From the NCBI RefSeq assembly GCF_001421705.1, contig NZ_LMKO01000011.1, positions 1 to 49,534 on the forward strand: 49,534 nucleotides of DNA, read 5' to 3'. Below are positions 1 through 8,592 of this stretch, piece by piece (the first letter of the stretch is position 1; every line of letters begins with the position of its first letter). The notes under the pieces are model-generated. The model made no database searches. It was not told the origin of the DNA and saw nothing but the letters and a program-made list of their open reading frames with translations. Origin of the DNA: Xylophilus sp. Leaf220. GTDB lineage: Bacteria; Pseudomonadota; Gammaproteobacteria; Burkholderiales; Burkholderiaceae_C. The translations under genes and the position numbers were made by a program.

Positions 1-857
1 TGGTTGCCGTGGGCGATCTCCGACGATGCGGTGGAGACCGACTCGACGCCCGCGCGCACCTCGCCCACCACCCCGCGCAGCCGCTGCACCATCGTGTCGA
101 GTGCCTGCAGCAATTGGCCGAATTCGTCCCGGCGGGCCGACTGCGGCTGGGCCGTCAGGTCGCCCGCGGCGATCGATTCGGCCAGTCGCACCGCGTGGGC
201 CAACGGTTGGATCATCGCCCGCACCAGCAGCGCCACCAGCACGGCGCCGGCGACCAGCAGCAGGGCCATGGTGCCCAGCGTCACGGCCAGCGCCTGGCGG
301 CGGGAAGACTGCAGCGCCTGCATGGCGGCGTCGCGCTGCTGCTCCTGCACCTTGACGAAGGCATCGAGCGCGCCGACGTAGCGGCCGATGGCCGGCAGGT
401 AGGTCTTCTCGACGAAGTCCGCGGGCACCGCGGCGCTGGCGGACGCGGTCTTGAGTTCGCGCGCCTGCTTGTTCAGCGCCAGCACGGCGACCCGCTCGTA
501 CGCCACCTTCTGCAGGGCGGCCTTGTCGGCATCGCTGGTAGCTTCGGCCACGACCTTGCTCTGGATGCCGCTGATCGCGGCGACGCCCGACTTGACCCGT
601 GCGTCGAACAGCGCGCCGAGGGCGGTATCGGCCGACGCATTGCTCGCCAGCACCCGGTCGCCCACCGTCTCGGTGGCGCCGCGCCACTCGATCGCGGTGG
701 CGATGCGGTGCTCGTAGGCCCGCACCTGCTCCATCGCCGCGTCGGCCAGCACCGTCGCCCGGTACTGGGACCAGGCGGTCACCGCCAGGGTGAGCAACAG
801 CAGGCCGAAAACGCCGCACCACAACTTGGTCGACACGCGAAGGTCGTTGAATTTCAT
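1..857 (-). CDS. Methyl-accepting chemotaxis protein, N-terminal part (cut by window start)
   Basis: Reading leftward from the ATG at 855-857, an open frame runs off the window edge, giving about 285 residues. It starts MKFNDLRVSTKLW and is followed by a hydrophobic segment (about residues 11-30), a periplasmic region of roughly 160 residues, a second membrane segment (about 190-212, rich in Ala, Leu and Val), and a HAMP-like stretch containing AESIAAGDLTAQPQ. The last visible part (EVRAGVESVSTASSEIAHGN) is the start of the cytoplasmic signalling domain. By family knowledge this is a transmembrane chemoreceptor that reports ligand binding to the CheA/CheW array. The periplasmic part looks like a four-helix-bundle ligand domain, but the ligand cannot be read. 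It is divergent from the PHP nuclease gene. The signalling tip and any C-terminal tail lie outside the window. Confidence 0.9.
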   Translation of the reverse strand, partial: MKFNDLRVSTKLWCGVFGLLLLTLAVTAWSQYRATVLADAAMEQVRAYEHRIATAIEWRGATETVGDRVLASNASADTALGALFDARVKSGVAAISGIQSKVVAEATSDADKAALQKVAYERVAVLALNKQARELKTASASAAVPADFVEKTYLPAIGRYVGALDAFVKVQEQQRDAAMQALQSSRRQALAVTLGTMALLLVAGAVLVALLVRAMIQPLAHAVRLAESIAAGDLTAQPQSARRDEFGQLLQALDTMVQRLRGVVGEVRAGVESVSTASSEIAHGN

Positions 858-978
858 GAAATTATTTCGTGTAGTGAACACAACATGAGAAGGGAAACAT
901 TCTGATTCATGCAGCGGGCGTCGTCGTGCATATCTTCCGGCTGAAATTCAGTGTGCAGCGCAAATACAACGGCTATCT

Positions 979-1020
979 GCTATGTTTTCGATAGCTAGTG
1001 GCCGAGCGGCAGTCCTTCGG
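979..1020 (+). repeat. Dispersed intergenic repeat, copy 1 (GCTAT...ATAGCTAG core)
   Basis: Positions 979-998 read gctatgttttcgatagctag, where GCTAT and ATAGC can pair. The core matches a second copy at 20685-20704 in 17 of 20 bases. The following GC-rich arm (to about 1020) is more diverged than in the other copies. It lies in the gap between two divergent genes. It resembles AT-rich intergenic repeats I recall from Comamonadaceae genomes; copy number elsewhere cannot be checked here. Confidence 0.5.
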
Positions 1021-1068
1021 ATAGCCCCTTTCGCTCGAACAACCATGCGGTCGCCCTAGAATGGCCGC

Positions 1069-1923
1069 GTGCCTACCTTCCAGAACGCCGACCTGCATTG
1101 CCACTCCGTGGTCTCCGACGGCACGCTCACGCCGGAGGCGCTGGCGGCGCGCGCCAAGGCCAACGGGGTCGAGTTGTGGGCCCTGACCGACCACGACGAG
1201 ATCGGCGGCGTGCAGCGCGCGGCGGCCGCGGCGAAGGCCGTCGGCCTGCCCTATCTGACCGGCGTCGAACTGTCGGTGACCTTCGCCGACGAGACGGTGC
1301 ACATCGTGGGCTTGGGCTTCGATGCCGAGAACGCCGATCTCGGCCGCGGCCTGGCCGACACGCGCGACGGCCGTGGCCCGCGGGCCCGGGAGATGGCGGC
1401 CCAGCTGGAGCGCGTCGGCATCGCCGGCGCCTACGAAGGCGCCTTGCGCTTCGTGGGCAACCCGGCGCTCATCTCGCGCACCCACTTCGCCCGCTTCCTG
1501 GTCGAGACCGGCGTCTGCCGCGACACGTCCGAGGTGTTCCGCCGCTACCTCACCGAAGGCAAGCCCGGCTATGTGCCGCACCGCTGGGCCTCGCTGTCCG
1601 ACGCGGTGCACTGGATCACCTATGCCGGCGGCGTGGCGGTGATCGCCCATCCGGGCCGCTACAAGTTCACCGCCAACGAGGAGTTCGCGCTCTTCAGCGA
1701 ATTCAAGGCCCACGGCGGCCGAGGCGTGGAGGTGGTCACCGGCAGCCATACACCTGCGGAATACGGCACCTACGCCGACATGGCGCGCGAGTTCAACCTG
1801 GCCGCCTCGCGCGGCAGCGACTTCCACAGCCCCGAGGAATCCCGCACCGACCTGGGCGGCCTGCCGCCCCTGCCGGCCGATCTGGAACCGGTCTGGACGC
1901 TGCTGCGGGACCGGATCCAGTGA
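1069..1923 (+). CDS. rnm: PHP-domain 5'-3' exoribonuclease / nucleoside bisphosphate phosphatase (RNase AM family)
   Basis: This 284-residue protein carries the PHP metal-binding motifs: LHCHSVVSDG at residues 9-18, LTDHDEIGG near 40, and later histidines including VIAHPGRYKF and a C-terminal GSDFHSPEE. Length and motif order match the YciV/TrpH family, known in E. coli as RNase AM (trims 5' ends of rRNA) and in Chromobacterium as a 3',5'-nucleoside bisphosphate 5'-phosphatase. It should be cytoplasmic and use a di- or tri-metal site. The chosen start is a GTG at 1069; the nearby ATG at 1061 is out of frame. It leads a co-directional run that includes yciO, which is also its neighbour in enterobacteria, supporting the assignment. 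No strong promoter is visible upstream; a dispersed repeat lies there instead. Confidence 0.88.
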   Translation: MPTFQNADLHCHSVVSDGTLTPEALAARAKANGVELWALTDHDEIGGVQRAAAAAKAVGLPYLTGVELSVTFADETVHIVGLGFDAENADLGRGLADTRDGRGPRAREMAAQLERVGIAGAYEGALRFVGNPALISRTHFARFLVETGVCRDTSEVFRRYLTEGKPGYVPHRWASLSDAVHWITYAGGVAVIAHPGRYKFTANEEFALFSEFKAHGGRGVEVVTGSHTPAEYGTYADMAREFNLAASRGSDFHSPEESRTDLGGLPPLPADLEPVWTLLRDRIQ

Positions 1924-1936
1924 AGGACGCGGGGCG

Positions 1937-2830
1937 TTGACGCCGGCGCCGTCCGCGCTGACCGGCCTCGTCCTGGCCGTGGTGGCCACCGCCTGCTTCG
2001 CCACCCTCGATGCCAGCACCAAGGTCGCCGGGGCCAGTGTTCCGCTGGCGATGGCGCTGTGGTTCCGCTATGCGTTCCAGGCCTGGTCCACCACCGCGGC
2101 CATCATTCCGAGCCGCGGCTTCAGGGCGCTGCGCACCGAGCACCCGCGCTTCCAGTGCCTGCGCGGCCTGCTGCTGATGATGACCAGCATGTTCTCGTTC
2201 TTCAGCCTGCAGCACATGCCGGTGGGCGAGTTCACCGCCATCGTGATGGTGACGCCGCTGGCGATCACCGTGCTGGCCGCCACCGTGCTGCGCCAGCAGG
2301 TTTCGGGCATGCGCTGGGCGCTGGTGGCCGGCGGTTTCGCCGGCACGCTGGTGGTGCTGCGGCCCGGCGGCGACGCGTTCGGCTGGGCGATGCTGCTTCC
2401 GCTGGGGCTGGTGGTCTGCAACGCCTGGTTCCAGGTGCTGACCAGCCGGCTCGCCCAGACCGAGGATCCGATGGTGATGCAGTTCTACAGCGGCTGGGTG
2501 GGCACCCTGGTGATGTCGGCGATCCTGCCGTTCGTCTGGGTCACGCCCACCAGCGGCAGCGTGTGGCTGGCGCTCGGCCTGATGGGGCTGATGGGCACCG
2601 TGGGCCACTTCCTGCTGACCCTGGCCTATGCCCGCGCGCCCGCCGCCACGCTGATGCCCTGCCTTTACGCGCAGATCGGTTTCGCGGTTCTGGCGGGCTG
2701 GCTCTTGTTCGACCACGTACCCGACCGCACATCGGTGGCAGGCATCCTGCTGATCGCGGCCTGCGGCGCGATGGGCGCCTGGCTCACCGTGCGGGAAAGC
2801 CGCATCGTCGTCCAGCCGGCAGAGGGATGA
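1937..2830 (+). CDS. DMT superfamily (EamA domain) permease
   Basis: This 297-residue protein is almost wholly hydrophobic, with about ten predicted membrane segments arranged as two EamA repeats (roughly residues 5-138 and 150-285). The N-terminal helix contains LVLAVVATACFATLDASTKV, typical of the family. The only in-frame start is a TTG at 1937, 13 bases after the rnm stop, so translation is probably coupled to rnm. EamA proteins are inner-membrane drug/metabolite exporters or amino-acid and nucleotide-sugar carriers; the substrate cannot be inferred. It is inserted between rnm and yciO, which lie closer together in many genomes. Confidence 0.85.
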   Translation: MTPAPSALTGLVLAVVATACFATLDASTKVAGASVPLAMALWFRYAFQAWSTTAAIIPSRGFRALRTEHPRFQCLRGLLLMMTSMFSFFSLQHMPVGEFTAIVMVTPLAITVLAATVLRQQVSGMRWALVAGGFAGTLVVLRPGGDAFGWAMLLPLGLVVCNAWFQVLTSRLAQTEDPMVMQFYSGWVGTLVMSAILPFVWVTPTSGSVWLALGLMGLMGTVGHFLLTLAYARAPAATLMPCLYAQIGFAVLAGWLLFDHVPDRTSVAGILLIAACGAMGAWLTVRESRIVVQPAEG

Positions 2831-2894
2831 ACCACACCCCGGGCGAGGTGCGACGCACCGCGCCCCCGCAGCGCATTGAAGAGAGAAGAAGACC

Positions 2895-3536
2895 ATGGCC
2901 CAGTATTTCGAAGTCCATCCCGACAATCCGCAGCCGCGGCTGCTCAAGCAGGCCGCCGCCCTGCTGCAGCGCGGCGGCGTGGCCGCGGTACCCACCGACT
3001 CCAGCTACGCGCTGGTCTGCCACCTGGACGACCGCGACGCGGTCGACGCGATGCGGCGCATCCGCCAGGTCGACGACCGCCACCACCTGACCCTGATCTG
3101 CCGCGACCTGAGCGAGCTGGCCAGCTACGCACGGGTCGACAACAAGCAGTTCCGGCTGCTGAAGTCGGCCACCCCCGGCGCCTACACCTTCATCCTGGAA
3201 GCTTCCAAGGAAGTGCCGCGGCGGCTCAGCCATCCGCAGCGCAAGACCATCGGCCTGCGGGTGCCCGACCACAAGGTGCTGCAGGGGCTGCTGGAGGCGC
3301 ACGGCGCACCGCTGCTGGCCACGACGCTGATCCCGGCGGGCGAGACCGAGTCGCTCAACGACGCGGCCGACATCCGCGCCCGCTACGAGAAGCTGCTGGC
3401 CGCGGTGGTCGATGCGGGCGCCTGCCCGGCCGAGCCCACCACCGTGATCGACCTGGTGCCGATGGGCATCGGCGAAGATCCGGTGCTGGTCCGCCGCGGC
3501 AGCGGAAGCCTCGCGGCTCTGGGCATGCCCGAGTAG
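2895..3536 (+). CDS. yciO: YciO-type L-threonylcarbamoyladenylate synthase family protein
   Basis: This 213-residue protein has the YrdC/Sua5 fold signature: GGVAAVPTDSSYAL near residues 27-40, a basic nucleotide-binding region, and KTIGLRVPDHKVLQGLLE near 115-132. Family members make threonylcarbamoyl-AMP from threonine, bicarbonate and ATP for the t6A modification of tRNA; the YciO subgroup is a paralogue with weaker or uncertain activity. The TDSSYAL form (rather than TDTVYGL) and proximity to rnm favour YciO over the essential TsaC/YrdC. Start is the ATG at 2895 after a purine-rich stretch (gagagaagaaga). The stop codon lies at the edge of a large palindrome. Confidence 0.88.
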   Translation: MAQYFEVHPDNPQPRLLKQAAALLQRGGVAAVPTDSSYALVCHLDDRDAVDAMRRIRQVDDRHHLTLICRDLSELASYARVDNKQFRLLKSATPGAYTFILEASKEVPRRLSHPQRKTIGLRVPDHKVLQGLLEAHGAPLLATTLIPAGETESLNDAADIRARYEKLLAAVVDAGACPAEPTTVIDLVPMGIGEDPVLVRRGSGSLAALGMPE

Positions 3537-3537
3537 G

Positions 3538-3655
3538 AAAGGCGATAGAACCTACTGCGCAGCCCGATTGCGCGGTTCCGGTCCTCACCGTACGAGAGTA
3601 CGGATCCGGTCCTCACTGCACACTCGGGCTTGCTCGCTACGGTTCTATTGCCTTT
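3538..3655. repeat. 118-nt nested intergenic palindrome
   Basis: Three collinear pairs of complementary blocks nest inside each other. The outer arms are 3538-3552 and 3641-3655 (15 bases, one G.T mismatch). The middle arms are AGCCCGA at 3561-3567 and TCGGGCT at 3624-3630. The inner hairpin is CCGTAC (3588-3593), loop GAGA, GTACGG (3598-3603). A direct repeat tccggtcctcac occurs at 3577-3588 and 3605-3616, flanking the inner hairpin. The element fills nearly the whole gap between yciO and the M50 protease. It looks like a palindromic repeat unit or small non-autonomous element, and if transcribed would form a long stem. Confidence 0.7.
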
Positions 3656-3691
3656 TCTCGCACCTGCCATCACCCTCTGAGACAATCGCCT

Positions 3692-4360
3692 GTGGATTTC
3701 GCCAACCTGATCCAGACCGTGATGGTCTACGCCTTGCCCGTGCTGTTCGCCATCACCGTGCACGAGGCCGCCCATGGCTACGCGGCGCGGCATTTCGGCG
3801 ACAACACCGCGCTGATGATGGGGCGCATCACGCTCAATCCGCTCAAGCACATCGACCCGGTCGGCACCATCCTGATGCCGGTAATGCTGTACTTCGCGAC
3901 TTCCGGCGCCTTCCTGTTCGGCTACGCCAAGCCGGTGCCGGTGCAGTTCGGCAACCTGCGCAACCCCAAGCGCGACATGATCTGGGTCGCCTTGGCCGGG
4001 CCGCTTTCCAACTTCGTGCAGGCGATCCTGTGGGCAGTGGCGATGGTCGCGCTGGTAGCCCTTGACGTCGACGAGCCGTTCTTCCTCAAGATGGCCCGTG
4101 CCGGGGTGCTGGTCAACCTGGTGATGTGCGCCTTCAACCTCTTTCCGCTGCCGCCGCTCGACGGCGGCCGGGTGCTGGTGGGCCTTCTGCCGTGGAAGCA
4201 GTCGCAGATGGTCTCGCGCATCGAGCCCTACGGCTTCTTCATCGTGCTGGCCCTGGTCGTCACCGGGCTGGTGGGCACCTACTGGCTGCAGCCCCTGATG
4301 TCGGTCGGCTACAGCGCGATCAACCTCCTCATCACGCCGCTGGTCTCGCTGCTGCGCTGA
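3692..4360 (+). CDS. Site-2 protease family (M50) membrane metalloprotease
   Basis: The GTG start at 3692 gives 222 residues. The zinc-binding motif HEAAH appears at about residues 23-27 inside the first membrane segment, and the second metal motif NLFPLPPLDGGR lies at about 150-161. Four to six hydrophobic segments are visible. There is no PDZ domain, so it belongs to the small M50 group rather than RseP. Such proteins cleave peptide bonds within the membrane or are uncharacterised homologues; the substrate is unknown. The open frame extends far upstream, but the family begins at this point (VDFANLIQTVMVYALPVLFA). It sits 36 bases downstream of the nested palindrome and 33 bases upstream of trpS, an arrangement I recall as common in beta-proteobacteria. 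Confidence 0.88.
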   Translation: MDFANLIQTVMVYALPVLFAITVHEAAHGYAARHFGDNTALMMGRITLNPLKHIDPVGTILMPVMLYFATSGAFLFGYAKPVPVQFGNLRNPKRDMIWVALAGPLSNFVQAILWAVAMVALVALDVDEPFFLKMARAGVLVNLVMCAFNLFPLPPLDGGRVLVGLLPWKQSQMVSRIEPYGFFIVLALVVTGLVGTYWLQPLMSVGYSAINLLITPLVSLLR

Positions 4361-4393
4361 CCGGCGCTCCTCTCTTTCTCCGCTCCTGCTGCC

Positions 4394-5689
<1,296 letters not shown>

Positions 5690-5696
5690 GGCCGGT

Positions 5697-6278
5697 TTGC
5701 CCTCGACGCTCGCCGCCGCGGGCCACAGCGACATCCTGGTCAGGAAAAGCCGGTTCATCGGCTGTGTCGAAGGGGTGGACGGGCGGCCTGCCGCCGTCGC
5801 CCGGGTGGCAGCGCTCCGCCGGCAACATCCCGATGCCGCCCACGTGTGCTGGGCCTTGATGGCCGGTGGCCAGTCGGCGGCGGTCGACGACGGCGAGCCC
5901 GGCGGTACCGCCGGCCGCCCGATGCTGGAAGGGCTGCGGCACCACGACCTGGACGGGGTGCTGGCCACCGTCGTGCGCTATTTCGGCGGCGTCAAGCTGG
6001 GCGCCGGGGGCCTGGTGCGCGCCTACTCCGATGCGGTGGCCCGGGCATTGGCCACGGCGTCGAAGGTCGAGGTGCGGCGGCTCGCTTCGCTGGAATGCGA
6101 GGTGCCATATGCGCTTGAGGGGCTGGTGCGCCGCGCGATCTCCACGGCTGGAGCGACCCTGCTGGAGGTGCGGCACGGAACCGGCGTACGCCTGCGGTGG
6201 CAGATGCCGGAGGCCGAGGCGCCCGCCTGCCGGACCGCGCTGGAGGACGGCGCTCGGGGCGCCATCGGCTGGTTGTAA
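5697..6278 (+). CDS. yigZ: YigZ/IMPACT family protein
   Basis: A TTG at 5697, seven bases after the trpS stop, gives 193 residues; the open frame extends upstream, but that part only overlaps trpS in another frame. Family hallmarks are KSRFIGCVEG (about 18-27), DDGEPGGTAGRPML (about 64-77) and VVRYFGGVKLGAGGLVRAYS (about 91-110). The C-terminal part is the second small domain (UPF0029/DUF1949). YigZ/YvyE proteins share the IMPACT fold, which in eukaryotes regulates Gcn1; the bacterial role is uncertain. The close spacing suggests co-transcription with trpS. Confidence 0.88.
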   Translation: MPSTLAAAGHSDILVRKSRFIGCVEGVDGRPAAVARVAALRRQHPDAAHVCWALMAGGQSAAVDDGEPGGTAGRPMLEGLRHHDLDGVLATVVRYFGGVKLGAGGLVRAYSDAVARALATASKVEVRRLASLECEVPYALEGLVRRAISTAGATLLEVRHGTGVRLRWQMPEAEAPACRTALEDGARGAIGWL

Positions 6279-6499
6279 CGCAGTGCGTTCCGGTTGCGCC
6301 GTAACGCGCGGATGCAGAACCGGTCGTTTTGCTTACGCCCTTTACCCCGAAAGCCGCTTTTTTTACGCCTTTTGCATGCGGTCTCCCATATTCTCGGGTG
6401 CACGGCTGTAGGCAGTTTCCTGATGTAGCTAAGCACCCTGTCCGTCACGGGTCCGCCGACCGCCGCTGTCAAATCCTCTCAATTTCCGAGGGATTCACC
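6279..6499. other. Intergenic region with weak hairpins and a 7-T run
   Basis: This 221-base gap is less GC-rich than its surroundings. It holds AACGCA-G-TGCGTT just after the yigZ stop, and a CCGGTT (6290-6295) / AACCGG (6318-6323) stem followed by TCGTTTT, a possible weak terminator for yigZ. Downstream, TTACGCC occurs twice, each time followed by CTTT or TTTT, and there is a run of seven T. The rest probably contains the promoter and leader of the small gene at 6500. I see no gene here. Confidence 0.4.
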
Positions 6500-6664
6500 A
6501 TGAGACGTTCGATGCGCACCGCGTTCACCGCCTTCACCGTCACCATCCTGGTCGCCATCAGCGCGGCGGCTGCCGCTCTGCTGCCCGACCATGCAGCCGA
6601 GGCGACCGACCTGGGTATCTTCCAGGTAGACGACCTGTTTCCCGCAGGAACGTTCGAGCAGTAA
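6500..6664 (+). CDS. Small exported or membrane-anchored peptide, unknown function
   Basis: The ATG at 6500 gives a 54-residue product. The N-terminus has basic residues (MRRSMR) then a hydrophobic stretch TAFTAFTVTILVAISAAAAA, a plausible signal peptide or single membrane helix. The remaining ~27 residues are acidic and end DLFPAGTFEQ. It has its own ~220-base leader and is followed by hairpins, so it looks like a stand-alone transcription unit. I do not recognise the family. The frame could be spurious, but the signal-like start, the separate 5' region and the following terminator favour a real gene. Confidence 0.5.
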   Translation: MRRSMRTAFTAFTVTILVAISAAAAALLPDHAAEATDLGIFQVDDLFPAGTFEQ

Positions 6665-6671
6665 GCTCATT

Positions 6672-6744
6672 CGCCGGGCAGGAGCCCGGCGCATCACCGT
6701 CGCTTTCGACCTCGCCGCACGCCGGATTCCCGGCCTGCGGCTTT
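6672..6744 (+). terminator. Two hairpins after the small exported peptide gene
   Basis: CGCCGGGC (6672-6679), loop AGGA, GCCCGGCG (6684-6691) is a perfect 8-bp stem. A second stem pairs GCCGCA (6714-6719) with TGCGGC (6736-6741), has an inner GCCGG/CCGGC pairing, and is followed by TTTG. Together they likely end transcription of the 6500-6664 gene before the convergent gene ending at 6746. Confidence 0.55.
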
Positions 6745-6745
6745 G

Positions 6746-7171
6746 TTATGGGCGAACGGCAGGTGACGACCGGATGGTGCGGGGCGCGGTGACCACGTCG
6801 CCCATCGACCGCGTCGGGCCGGAGCTGCGGCTGGCGCGGCGCACGCCGAGGGCATCGGCGCTGATCGTGTCGCGGTCGGCCACCTGGGCCAGGTAGCCGG
6901 TGGTGGGGCCGGTGCTGCCCTCGCCCGAACCGATGCCCAGGCACGCGTCGTTGGCCAGGGTGAACATCATCGTGGCACCCGCACCGAAGCGCCGCGGCAC
7001 CGTTTCGTGCAGGGCGTAGCGCATGTCGACCGGCGGACGGTCGGCCCGGTAGATCACCGCGTTGTTGGGACCGTACACGGTGTAGCAGGTGGCCGATGCC
7101 CCGAGGCTGGCGCCGCACAGGACGGCGGCCAGTGCGGCGCGGGACACGGAACCGGGGGACAGGAAGCGCAT
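6746..7171 (-). CDS. Exported hypothetical protein
   Basis: The ATG at 7169-7171 gives 141 residues and is preceded by a GGAG ribosome-binding site about nine bases away; the frame is open further upstream but has no better start. The N-terminus (MRFLSPGSVSRAALAAVLCG...SATC) is a signal peptide with cleavage expected after the ASA near residue 27. The mature protein begins CYTVYGPNNAVIYRADRPPV and contains a second Cys in NDACLGIG, so a periplasmic disulphide is possible. The C-terminal 40 residues are Arg/Ser-rich and probably disordered. Proteins starting with this CYTVY...RPPVD motif are, as I recall, common uncharacterised exported proteins in Burkholderiales. No function can be given. 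Confidence 0.72.
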   Translation of the reverse strand: MRFLSPGSVSRAALAAVLCGASLGASATCYTVYGPNNAVIYRADRPPVDMRYALHETVPRRFGAGATMMFTLANDACLGIGSGEGSTGPTTGYLAQVADRDTISADALGVRRASRSSGPTRSMGDVVTAPRTIRSSPAVRP

Positions 7172-7380
7172 GGAGTTCTCCGACTCGCCCACGGCGCCGC
7201 CGACAGGGAGGCGCCCGCGGGCACCGGGCGATTGTTTCGTGGAAAGGAAAGGCCGGCAAGCGCCGAAGCCTTTCGGGCGAAATCGGCCTACGTTCCGGGC
7301 GCGGGCCGATCGGCACGGCATTCACGGCACTCGCCAGGCGACCGGTCTGCGCCAGGGTCCGTTTTCTGCGTCATTCAGGC

Positions 7381-7426
7381 CTGCAGCCGGCGTAGCCAGA
7401 CGACCGGCAGCTATCAATTCAGGAGC
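7381..7426 (-). repeat. Dispersed intergenic repeat, copy 3 (reverse orientation)
   Basis: Read on the minus strand, this segment runs gctcctgaattgatagctg, then a GC-rich arm containing tacgccggc. It aligns with 20685-20735, sharing ATAGCT, GTCG and TACGCCGGC in the same order. It lies in the 285-base gap between the exported protein gene (start 7171) and the end of pcaQ (7457); the rest of that gap shows no gene. Confidence 0.5.
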
Positions 7427-7456
7427 AAACCAGCTCCACGGGCTACCGGCGCCTCT

Positions 7457-8479
7457 TCAGGTTTCGAGCCGTCCCTTGCGCACCGCACGCCCCGGTGCCG
7501 CGACCAGCGCCGCCGCCGCCGACCGCAGCAGCGCCGCGAGCGCGTCGCACGCGGCCGACGGGACCGCGTCGGTCCGCAGCAGCAGGCCGACCGGCTCCTC
7601 GGTGCCGGCAGTGTCGATCCGCAGACGCACCATGCGTTTCTCGACTAGGTCGTCGCGCGCCGCGCCCAGCGGGGTGATCCAGACGGCATCCGACTGCAGC
7701 ACCACCAGCCGGGCCAGCGCCACGTCCTGTGTCTGGAGCGTGGGGGCCGGCAACGCCATGCCGAGCGATGCGAAGAAGCTCTCGGTATGGTGCCGCGGCA
7801 CGGTGCCCTGCCCGTAGACCACCAGCGGATGGCGCAGCACCGCCTGCACCGGCACCCGGCGGCGGGACAGCGGATGCCCGGCCCGCGCCACCAGGATCAG
7901 CGGCTCCTGGTAGAGCAGGCTGAAGCTCAGGCCTTCCATGAGTCGCGGATCGCTCATCCGGCCCGCGACCAGGTCCAGCTCGGCCGCCCGCAGGTCGTCG
8001 AGCAGCGACGCGTTGGTGCCGGTGCGCACCGTGATCTGCAGGTCGGGCCACCGCGAACGCAACTGCGCCAGGGCCTGCGGCAGCAGGGCCGGCGCCACGC
8101 TGGGCAGGGCGCCGATGCGCAGCCGCGCCGGCCCGGCACCGGCGGCGGGCGCCAGCGCCTGCGCGCCGGCATCGATCGCCTCCAGCACCCGCAGCGCGTG
8201 GGCCAGCAACTGCTCGCCGGCGGCCGACAGGCCCTGCACTCCGCGCCGCCCGGCCACGCCGCGCTCGACCAGGCGGGTGCCGGCCAGCGCCTCCAGCTCC
8301 GACAGCGTCTTGGACACCGCCGGCTGCGTGAGCGCGAGGCGCGCCGCGGCCTTGGCCAGGTGCCGCTCCTGCGCCACTGCCACCAGGCAGCGCAGATGGC
8401 GCAGCTGCACCTGGCGCGCGAAGCTCTCGGCCATGGGGGACGGTGCCGCAGCGTGCGATGGCGGTAAATCGGCTTTCAT
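7457..8479 (-). CDS. pcaQ: LysR-type regulator of protocatechuate catabolism, PcaQ
   Basis: Using the ATG at 8477-8479 the protein has 340 residues; an ATG at 8434 would give 325 and start just before the DNA-binding domain (QLRHLRCLVAVAQERHLAKA). The winged helix-turn-helix covers about residues 22-82, with LTQPAVSKTLSELE as the recognition region. The effector-binding domain follows. The gene is divergent from pcaHG. PcaQ proteins activate protocatechuate genes in response to beta-carboxy-cis,cis-muconate, and the family resemblance plus location make this the best call. A palindrome ATCACC-gtt-GGTTAT overlaps the longer start, which would argue for the shorter protein if that palindrome is the operator. 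Confidence 0.85.
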   Translation of the reverse strand: MKADLPPSHAAAPSPMAESFARQVQLRHLRCLVAVAQERHLAKAAARLALTQPAVSKTLSELEALAGTRLVERGVAGRRGVQGLSAAGEQLLAHALRVLEAIDAGAQALAPAAGAGPARLRIGALPSVAPALLPQALAQLRSRWPDLQITVRTGTNASLLDDLRAAELDLVAGRMSDPRLMEGLSFSLLYQEPLILVARAGHPLSRRRVPVQAVLRHPLVVYGQGTVPRHHTESFFASLGMALPAPTLQTQDVALARLVVLQSDAVWITPLGAARDDLVEKRMVRLRIDTAGTEEPVGLLLRTDAVPSAACDALAALLRSAAAALVAAPGRAVRKGRLET

Positions 8480-8492
8480 CACCGTTGGTTAT
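8478..8492. promoter_or_regulatory. Candidate PcaQ operator
   Basis: ATCACC (8478-8483) and GGTTAT (8487-8492) form an imperfect inverted repeat with a 3-base spacer. It resembles, without exactly matching, the ATAACC-N4-GGTTAA site I recall for PcaQ in Agrobacterium. It lies between pcaQ and pcaH. Confidence 0.35.
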
Positions 8493-8592
8493 GCAATCTG
8501 TGGAATCTCTCAATTTACAGCATGCAAACCCGGCGGGAGAATCGGCGCCGAACATTCCGGCCGATGCGCCGCCCCACGCCAGGAGACTTCCC

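Noticed and set aside
858-970. Possible sigma-28 promoter for the first chemoreceptor
   Set aside because: A GCCGGAA-like stretch exists on the minus strand but there is no TAAA box at the right spacing.
2876-3691. N-terminal extension of the M50 protease reaching back over yciO
   Set aside because: The extension overlaps yciO in another frame and crosses the palindrome; the family start is at 3692.
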